Assembly (NCBI GenBank): GCA_030038275.1
Contig: JASHPG010000110.1
Span: forward strand, 1 to 44,581
Source: Candidatus Acidiferrales bacterium
GTDB lineage: Bacteria; Acidobacteriota; Terriglobia; Acidiferrales; UBA7541
DNA: 44,581 bases
Direction: 5' to 3'
Of the stretch, positions 38,414-44,581 are shown one piece after another. The position numbers were made by a program, and so were the translations under genes. The notes below the pieces were generated by a model that saw only the letters and a program-made list of their open reading frames with translations, was not told the DNA's origin and searched no databases. Numbering within the stretch: the first letter of the stretch is position 1; each line of letters begins with the position of its first letter.

Positions 38414-39319
38414 ATGCGCGAATGGCTCGAATATGCGGGAGCGTCGATAGGAATCAAAGCGCTCGGGATTTTGCCGCGGCCGGCTGCAAGGTTCGTGGGC
38501 TTTTGCTTCGCCGCCGCGGCATTCGCGATTCGCACTCCGCTGCGGCGCGCTGCCGAGTTCAATTTGCGCCTGGCGTTTCCCGATTGGACGGACGATCAGC
38601 GCAAACGGGTGATCCGCGGGATGGTTCGGCAGATCGGCTGGATGGTCGGCGAATTTTCGCAATTTCCAAAATATACGCCCGAAAATATCGCGCGAATCGT
38701 TACCGTTGAAGGCGCGGAGAACTTCGAATGCGCGCGGTCGCGCGGCAAAGGCGTTCTCTTTCTGACGGGACATATGAGCGCGTGGGAACTCGCGCCTTTC
38801 GCGCACGCTCTTTACGGGCACCCGCTGCATTTTTTAGTGCGGCCTGTTGCCAACCGGCGCGTGGATGAACTCGTCAATTCGTACCGCTGCCTTTCGGGCA
38901 ACGCGCCAATCGAGAAGAACCGGGCTGCGCGCGCCATCCTGAAAGTGCTTGGCGAAGGCGGGACCGTAGGCGTGCTGGCGGACCACAACACGGCGCTCGA
39001 AGAGAGCGTGTTCGTCAATTTCTTCGGCGTTCCGGCGTCCACCACTTCGGGCCTCGCGCGACTCGCCTTGCGCACCGGCGCGGCAGTCGTCCCTGGATTT
39101 CTTCGCTGGGATCCGCCGAGCCGAAAATACATTCTCGGCTTCGCGCCGGTCGTCGAGTTATCGCGGTCCGGCGACGAAGAGAGTAACGTGATCGAAAATA
39201 CCGCGCGATTTACGAAAGTGATCGAGCGATTCATTCGCGCGCATCCGGATCAATGGCTTTGGGTCCACAAAAGATGGAAGACGCGCCCTCCGGGAGAAAA
39301 GCCAGTCTATCCATTTTGA
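38414..39319 (+). CDS. lpxL: Lipid A lauroyl-type acyltransferase
   Basis: 301 residues, usual length. It transfers a secondary acyl chain to lipid A at the inner membrane. The HX4E catalytic motif is GHMSAWE (H120, E125), with VLADHN downstream and an N-terminal hydrophobic anchor (about 12-40). A -10-like CATAAT lies at 38400-38405, only nine bases before the ATG, so the true promoter or a leaderless start is unclear. First host gene after the prophage, followed by lpxD. LpxL and LpxM subtypes cannot be separated by eye. Confidence 0.88.
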   Translation: MREWLEYAGASIGIKALGILPRPAARFVGFCFAAAAFAIRTPLRRAAEFNLRLAFPDWTDDQRKRVIRGMVRQIGWMVGEFSQFPKYTPENIARIVTVEGAENFECARSRGKGVLFLTGHMSAWELAPFAHALYGHPLHFLVRPVANRRVDELVNSYRCLSGNAPIEKNRAARAILKVLGEGGTVGVLADHNTALEESVFVNFFGVPASTTSGLARLALRTGAAVVPGFLRWDPPSRKYILGFAPVVELSRSGDEESNVIENTARFTKVIERFIRAHPDQWLWVHKRWKTRPPGEKPVYPF

Positions 39320-39365
39320 TTTTGCCGCGTCAGCCGCGCATCGCCGCGCGCCGAAGGAGATGCCC

Positions 39366-40391
39366 ATGACTCGCACCGCCGATGAATTAGCAAAGTATCT
39401 TCATGCCAAGCTCGCTGGTGATCCAGATGTTCCGATTTCCGGCGTCGCCACCCCTGAAGCAGCGCGCGCCGAAGATCTGATCTACGCCGCATCGCCGAAG
39501 CATCACCAGCAAGCAGCTGCTTCGGCATCTCGCTGCGTGGTTGCCGCGCCTGGCGTGTGCCTAACGGGCAAAACTATCCTCGAAGCGGACGACCCCAAAT
39601 TCGCGTTCGCCAAAGCGGCTGATTGGCTGCTAGCGAAACCAGCGCGCGAGGAGGGAATTCACCGAACAGCCATCGTCGCGCCGAGTGCCGCAATTGCAGC
39701 GAGCGCTTCGGTTGGCCCCTATGCGGTGATTGAGGGCGACGTCGAAATCGGCCCCGGATCGCATATCGGCGCGTTCTGCTTCGTCGGCCGCGTCGCGCGC
39801 GTAGGAGAAAGCTGCATGCTTCATCCGCGCGTCACGCTCTACGCTGGCGTGCAAATTGGCGATCGCGTGGAAATTCATTCCGGGGCGGTGATCGGCGCGG
39901 ACGGGTTCGGCTACGTGTACGGCGAAGGGCGCCACTGGAAATTTCCTCAAATTGGCTCCGTGCAGATCGGTGACGACGTGGAGATCGGCGCGAATACCAC
40001 GATCGACCGCGGTTCGCTGGACACAACGTGCATCGCGCGAGGAGTGAAAATCGACAATCTGGTGCAGATCGCACACAACGTTCGCATCGGCGAGCACTCC
40101 ATCATCGCCGCGCAGACAGGGATTTCCGGCAGCAGCACGCTGGGAGAGCGCGTGATCGTCGGTGGCCAGGCCGGTATCGGAGACCATTGCCGGATCGATG
40201 ACGACGCGAGGCTTGGGGGGCAAGCAGGGGTCCTTAGTGGGAAAACGATCCGGCAGGGAGATACCGTCTGGGGAACGCCAGCGCGTCCGCTGGGGAGATT
40301 CAAGGAGCAGTACGCTTGGCTCGCGCGGCTGCCGGAGTTGGCAGCGCGCCTCCGCGCCCTGGAATGCAGCAGCGAGGACAGGGGCCGTTGA
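39366..40391 (+). CDS. lpxD: UDP-3-O-acylglucosamine N-acyltransferase
   Basis: 341 residues. It adds the N-linked hydroxyacyl chain in lipid A synthesis. An N-terminal uridine-binding domain (about 1-95) precedes a left-handed beta-helix of hexapeptide repeats ([20 protein letters not shown]), with catalytic His237 in QIAHNVRIG and the GADGFGY signature. The ATG at 39366 is six bases after AAGGAG; an in-frame ATG at 39360 lies inside that site. Follows the acyltransferase by 46 bp, probably one operon. Confidence 0.93.
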   Translation: MTRTADELAKYLHAKLAGDPDVPISGVATPEAARAEDLIYAASPKHHQQAAASASRCVVAAPGVCLTGKTILEADDPKFAFAKAADWLLAKPAREEGIHRTAIVAPSAAIAASASVGPYAVIEGDVEIGPGSHIGAFCFVGRVARVGESCMLHPRVTLYAGVQIGDRVEIHSGAVIGADGFGYVYGEGRHWKFPQIGSVQIGDDVEIGANTTIDRGSLDTTCIARGVKIDNLVQIAHNVRIGEHSIIAAQTGISGSSTLGERVIVGGQAGIGDHCRIDDDARLGGQAGVLSGKTIRQGDTVWGTPARPLGRFKEQYAWLARLPELAARLRALECSSEDRGR

Positions 40392-40490
40392 CCTTTTCGA
40401 ATAGCCGGACGCAAATGCCGGGCATCGCTTTCGAGCACACTTGGCATCGGAGATTCCAGTTGCGGACGGACTATGCCGGGTGGTTTTCGG

Positions 40491-40519
40491 TTGACGCTGG
40501 CGGAGTTCCGCCCGATAAT
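40491..40519 (+). promoter_or_regulatory. Promoter of the hopanoid operon
   Basis: TTGACG (40491-40496), 17-bp spacer, GATAAT (40514-40519); expected start near 40526. The gap 40392-40821 has no gene; the transcript would have a leader of about 295 nt containing an AATCCCG/CGGGATT hairpin (40591-40606), no terminator and no recognised riboswitch. Confidence 0.65.
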
Positions 40520-40821
40520 AGCGCGGAGGGGCTCTGTAAGTATCAGTAATTCCGGGAAATTCTCCACCCCAACGCGTTTCCCGCGCCGGGAATCCCGGTC
40601 GGGATTGTGGCAATCCTGGCGTTCGCAGGGTTCCGGAAACACCCGTGGGTCTTTCGATCCAAGGTTCGCATCCCAGGCTATGACCGTTGCCGGGGTGTGG
40701 GCATCAGCAGCGCCATGAGAGGCGATTCCAGCTATGGTCGGCCCTGTTAACGGCAGGAAGGGACCACGAAACGGTCTGTACAGCATTCCGCAGTCGCACT
40801 AAATCGATATCTGAGGAGCAG

Positions 40822-42879
40822 ATGCCAGAAGCCAGGCTGCGCGAAGGCGTGAACCATCCATTCGACGGAGCTCAGGCCAAGCCAGAGAGGCTTGGTGGCG
40901 CCGCCGCTGCGGCTGCGACGCAGCGCCAGGCCGAGCCGGCGGTCGAGCGTGCAATTGCGCGCGCTGTGCGCTGGCTGCTTTCCGCGCAGCACTCCGACGG
41001 GTTCTGGTGGGGAGAGCTCGAAGCCGATACCACGTTGGAATCAGATTATATTTTCTTCCTCCACGTCATCGGTCAGTCCCAATCCGACAAAATTCCCAAG
41101 CTGGCAAAGTACATCCGAGCTCGTCAACTGGCGGATGGAGGCTGGAGCATTTTCCCAGGCGGGCCTTCCGAACTGAATGCAACAGTGAAGGCCTGGGTCG
41201 CGCTCAGAATCGCGGGAGACTCGGCCTCGTCCTCGCATCTGGAGCGCGCCAAGCGCAGAATTCACGAACTCGGCGGCCTGGAATCCACAAATTCTTACGT
41301 GCGCATGTATCTCGGGATGGTCGGAGCGATCGATCCCGAAATGGCTCCGGCGATCCCGCCGGAAGTGATGCTGCTGCCGTATTGGTTTCCGCTGAATATC
41401 ATCGAAATGTCGTCGTGGACGCGCGGTATCGTCATTCCCCTGGCCATCGTAAGCGCCATGCGCCCGAATTGGCGCCTGCCCGAAGGCGTCACCGTGGACG
41501 AGCTCTTTACCCGACCTGGCGCAAAACCGAAATCCCTTTCGTGGGACGCGCACATATTGTCTTGGAAGAATGCGTTTCTGGCGCTGGATCGCGCCGTGAA
41601 GGTTTACGAGCGCGCTCCCTGGAAGCCCTTCCGGCGGATGGCCCTCAATCGCGCGCGCGCGTGGATGTTCGATCGGCTGGAACGTAGCGAAGGCCTGTCG
41701 GCTATATTTCCGGCCATGACCAACTCGATTTTCGCGATGCTAGCGCAAGGCGGCGATACCACCGATCCGCTCGTCGCCCGTGAGCTTGGTTACCTGGAAA
41801 GCTATGAGATCGATGGAGAGGATGGCATGCGTATGCAGCCGTGTATCTCTCCGGTTTGGGACACGGCTATCGCCATGGTCGCGCTCGAAGAAGCTGGGGT
41901 TGATCCCGCGCATGCTGCTCTGGTGAAAGCCGCGCGTTGGCTGCTCGATAACCAAATCCTCGGCCGGGGCGATTGGCAAGTGAAAAACCGCAAAGCGCCG
42001 CCGGGCGGATGGGCGTTTGAATTTCTGAATGACTGGTATCCGGACGTGGACGACACGGCATTCGTACTGATGGCTCTATGGCGTGTGGCTGAACCGGATG
42101 CGGAGCGGATGCGCGCCGCGATTCGCCGCGGGCTGGCTTGGCTTCTCAGCATGCAAAACGCGGATGGTGGCTGGGGCGCCTTCGACCACGAAAACAACCG
42201 GCAATTCCTGAACACCGTACCGTTTGCTGATCACAACGCGATGCTCGATCCTTCGACTGCGGACGTGACCGCGCGCGCCTTGGAATGCCTTGGACAGATG
42301 GGCTGGCCCGCGTCCGACCCCGCGATTGCGCGTGCCCACGCGTTTTTGCGCCGCGAGCAGACGCGTGAAGGCGCATGGTATGGCCGTTGGGGAGTGAACT
42401 ACATCTATGGCACTAGCGGCGTGTTGCGCGCGCTGGAAGCTGCGGGAGTGGGATCGTCTCAGGAAGCGCGGCGGGGCGCGGAATGGCTGCGTTCGGTGCA
42501 AAATGACGACGGCGGCTTTGGCGAGACGATTCTTTCCTATTACGACGATTCGCTGAAAGGCCGCGGCCCGAGCACCGCTTCGCAGACCGCATGGGGCCTG
42601 ATCGGCCTACTTGCTTCCGCTGGTCCGGATGACCACGCGGCAGTGCGCGCCGCCGAATGGCTGATCTCGCACCAGAATGAAGACGGTAGCTGGGATGAGG
42701 ATGAGTTCACAGGCACCGGTTTTCCCTGCGTGTTCTATCTGAAATATCACCTGTACCGGAATTCCTTCCCGTTATACGCCCTGGCGCGCTACGATAATTT
42801 GAAGAAGGGCCGGTCGCGTTTTGCGGGCGTGCGCGTAGGGCCCGAGGAAGTTCGGAGCAGCGCTGGAATCCGACTGTAG
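40822..42879 (+). CDS. shc: Squalene-hopene cyclase
   Basis: 685 residues. It cyclises squalene to hopene and hopanol on the membrane. The catalytic DXDD motif is DVDD (408-411); several QW repeats are seen (RQLADGGWSIF, MQNADGGWGAF, VQNDDGGFGE, HQNEDGSWDE). The start at 40822 follows GAGGAG. Two hopanoid-type genes follow, so this is the first gene of a hopanoid operon. Confidence 0.95.
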   Translation: MPEARLREGVNHPFDGAQAKPERLGGAAAAAATQRQAEPAVERAIARAVRWLLSAQHSDGFWWGELEADTTLESDYIFFLHVIGQSQSDKIPKLAKYIRARQLADGGWSIFPGGPSELNATVKAWVALRIAGDSASSSHLERAKRRIHELGGLESTNSYVRMYLGMVGAIDPEMAPAIPPEVMLLPYWFPLNIIEMSSWTRGIVIPLAIVSAMRPNWRLPEGVTVDELFTRPGAKPKSLSWDAHILSWKNAFLALDRAVKVYERAPWKPFRRMALNRARAWMFDRLERSEGLSAIFPAMTNSIFAMLAQGGDTTDPLVARELGYLESYEIDGEDGMRMQPCISPVWDTAIAMVALEEAGVDPAHAALVKAARWLLDNQILGRGDWQVKNRKAPPGGWAFEFLNDWYPDVDDTAFVLMALWRVAEPDAERMRAAIRRGLAWLLSMQNADGGWGAFDHENNRQFLNTVPFADHNAMLDPSTADVTARALECLGQMGWPASDPAIARAHAFLRREQTREGAWYGRWGVNYIYGTSGVLRALEAAGVGSSQEARRGAEWLRSVQNDDGGFGETILSYYDDSLKGRGPSTASQTAWGLIGLLASAGPDDHAAVRAAEWLISHQNEDGSWDEDEFTGTGFPCVFYLKYHLYRNSFPLYALARYDNLKKGRSRFAGVRVGPEEVRSSAGIRL

Positions 42880-42959
42880 CACGCCATGGCCAAGTTCGCT
42901 GCAAATAAACGCGCGCACTGGGGGGCATTTGGAACGATCGCGCGCATCTGCCGCATCGC

Positions 42960-44000
42960 ATGACAACTCTTGTTACAGGCGCTAGCGGTTTCGTTGGCAG
43001 CCACGTGGCTCGCCAGCTTGTTGCGGCCGGCCATTCAGTTCGCATTCTGATGCGGCGCAGCAGCCGGCTTGAATTTCTCGACGATCTTGCCGCCGAGCGC
43101 GTGGAAGGCGATCTGCGCGACGAGGCCTCGATCCGGCGCGCAATGAACGGCGTTCGCCAGGTTTTTCATGTAGCGGCAGACTACCGCCTGTGGGCGCGCA
43201 ATCCCGATGAGATATACGACAGTAATGTTGGCGGCACGCGCCGCTTGCTCGACGCCGCTGCCGCTGAGGGCGTGTCGCGCATCGTATATACCAGCACCGT
43301 GGCTACCATCGCTGTATCGCAGCCTGAGAACGCCCACGATGCGTTGCCCGATGAATCCACGCCCGCTACAGTCGATCAAATGATCGGGCACTATAAGCGA
43401 TCAAAATTTCTTGCGGAGGCCGAGGCCCAAAAGGCCGCTGCAGCGGGCCTGCCGGTGGTGATTGTAAATCCCACCACGCCCGTGGGCCCGGGGGACTGGA
43501 AACCCACGCCTACCGGGAAAATCATCCTCGATTTTTTGAACGGAAAAATGCCCGCCTACGTCGATACGGGGCTGAATCTTGTTGCAGTCGAAGACGTCGC
43601 CGCTGGGCACCTGCTCGCCGCCGAGCGAGGCCGCGTCGGCGAGCGCTATCTTCTTGGTGCGCGCAATATGACGTTGAAACAGATTCTCGAAGCGCTGGCG
43701 GTCATCACCGGGCGTCCCGCCCCGCGCGTTCGGCTGCCGCATGCCGTCGCGCTTGCGGCTGGATATGCGGACGAATGGTTCTCTCGTCTGATCGGGCGCG
43801 ATCCAAGCATTCCTGTGGAAGGCGTGAAAATGTCGCGGCATCGCATGTTCGTCGCCAGTGGCAAGGCTGAAAGGGAACTGGGATACGCGCCTGGGCCGGT
43901 GGAAGACGCACTGGCACGGGCGGTCAGCTGGTATCAGGAGCACGGCTACACGCGCCGGCCGCAGGCGGCAAAAACAGGTGTCCACGCGGAGGCGGTGTAG
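42960..44000 (+). CDS. hpnA: Hopanoid-associated sugar epimerase-like protein
   Basis: 346 residues, an extended short-chain dehydrogenase. NAD-binding TGASGFVGSHVARQL at the N-terminus and the YKRSK active-site motif (Y144, K148), with NPTTPVGPGDWKPTPTGKII typical of HpnA. In hopanoid clusters HpnA is linked to modification of the side chain, with its exact substrate unsettled. It lies 80 bp after shc. Confidence 0.88.
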   Translation: MTTLVTGASGFVGSHVARQLVAAGHSVRILMRRSSRLEFLDDLAAERVEGDLRDEASIRRAMNGVRQVFHVAADYRLWARNPDEIYDSNVGGTRRLLDAAAAEGVSRIVYTSTVATIAVSQPENAHDALPDESTPATVDQMIGHYKRSKFLAEAEAQKAAAAGLPVVIVNPTTPVGPGDWKPTPTGKIILDFLNGKMPAYVDTGLNLVAVEDVAAGHLLAAERGRVGERYLLGARNMTLKQILEALAVITGRPAPRVRLPHAVALAAGYADEWFSRLIGRDPSIPVEGVKMSRHRMFVASGKAERELGYAPGPVEDALARAVSWYQEHGYTRRPQAAKTGVHAEAV

Positions 44001-44007
44001 TCGGCCC

Positions 44008-44581
44008 ATGAGGATTTTAGTCACATTCGCGATAGAAAACGAGTTCGCGCCGTGGCGTGAACGGTGGAGTTTTAAGGTTGTCGAGCCTGATCGGACCCAA
44101 GTCGTCGCGCCGGAAACATACGCGGCCGAAATTGCCGGAGCGCGTGTGGAAGTAGTGCTCACGGGCGCAGGGCCTCGACCCGCTGCCGCGGCAATTTCGC
44201 AGGCGATTCCAACCGGTCCCGAAAGTATCGATTTCTGTATTTCTTCGGGGCTGGCTGGGGCGCTGCGGCCGCAATATCGCATCGGGCAGATATTGGCAGC
44301 GCGCGAAGTGCGTGCCGGAGATATTGAGTCCGCCGCGCCGGGCGATACACTACAGAGTAGCGAGGCGCTGTTTTCGTTGGCAAGCGAATGCGGCGCGATG
44401 CCCGTTGCGAAATTTCACACGGCAGGGCGCGTTATCGGCAAAGCCGACGAGAAAAAGTACCTCGGCGAAAGCGCTGACGCGGTGGAGATGGAAAGTTATG
44501 TGATTTTGGCCGAAGCACGCCGCCGCGGCGTTCCGGCCATTGCCGTTCGCGCCATCAGCGATTTGGCGGACCAGGATTTGC
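44008..44581 (+). CDS. hpnG: Hopanoid-type nucleoside phosphorylase, partial
   Basis: 191 residues visible; continues past the window. The purine phosphorylase/MTA-SAH nucleosidase fold is shown by VLTGAGPRPA, a mid GLAGAL, VEMESY and AIAVRAISDLAD. HpnG removes adenine from adenosylhopane to give ribosylhopane in the bacteriohopanetetrol pathway. Starts seven bases after the hpnA stop, probably the same operon. Confidence 0.8.
   Translation, partial: MRILVTFAIENEFAPWRERWSFKVVEPDRTQVVAPETYAAEIAGARVEVVLTGAGPRPAAAAISQAIPTGPESIDFCISSGLAGALRPQYRIGQILAAREVRAGDIESAAPGDTLQSSEALFSLASECGAMPVAKFHTAGRVIGKADEKKYLGESADAVEMESYVILAEARRRGVPAIAVRAISDLADQDL

Noticed and set aside
40591-40606. Hairpin as terminator of the lpxD operon
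   Set aside because: It lies after the hopanoid promoter and has no T run, so it is listed only as part of the leader.

Overview
The window holds one integrated podovirus-type prophage of about 37.3 kb (about 972-38241) with bacterial chromosome on both sides. The right flank encodes a lauroyl-type acyltransferase, LpxD, squalene-hopene cyclase, an HpnA-like epimerase and a hopanoid-type nucleoside phosphorylase, so the host is a high-GC diderm making lipid A and hopanoids. The gene order and protein character suggest an Acidobacteriota member; this is inference from memory, not a search. The left flank is a partial metallophosphoesterase and a tRNA-Met(CAT).

Prophage ends. A 42-bp perfect direct repeat (972-1013 and 38200-38241) covers the 5' half of the tRNA-Met gene, anticodon included. 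The tyrosine integrase ends 22 bp upstream of the intact tRNA. The element therefore lies on the promoter side of the tRNA: the native-looking tRNA promoter is stranded at 38297-38325 next to a 5' tRNA half, and the intact tRNA sits at the end of the integrase transcription unit.

Layout. A short leftward unit (2948 to 1034) carries a ribbon-helix-helix protein, a Rap1a/Tai-like exported protein and the integrase. A rightward early region (3045-10460) starts at a promoter with two palindromes and encodes a second ribbon-helix-helix protein, a HTH_17 protein, a NUMOD3-like tandem-repeat protein, a RecB/Cas4-like nuclease, replication proteins (winged helix plus helicase-loader-like), small genes, two apparent internal-deletion remnants, and a cytosine methyltransferase whose DNA is open in a second, recognisable frame. 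A FimB-sized recombinase and small Cys-containing proteins follow. The late region (12287-37710) follows the phage P22 plan: terminase, portal, scaffold, coat, gp4, gp10, tail proteins, three ejection proteins, tailspike, lysis. It ends with exported cargo: a probable lipoprotein, an OM-barrel-like protein and a secreted HNH-like nuclease.

How it works together. The two ribbon-helix-helix genes recall Arc/Mnt of P22, and no CI-type repressor is obvious. A leftward two-helix membrane gene lies between the gp16-like and tailspike genes, where P22 carries sieA. Several early genes look broken or fused (7139-9254), so the element may be partly decayed, or the assembly may hold errors. All functions are assigned by reading the sequence; no database search was run.
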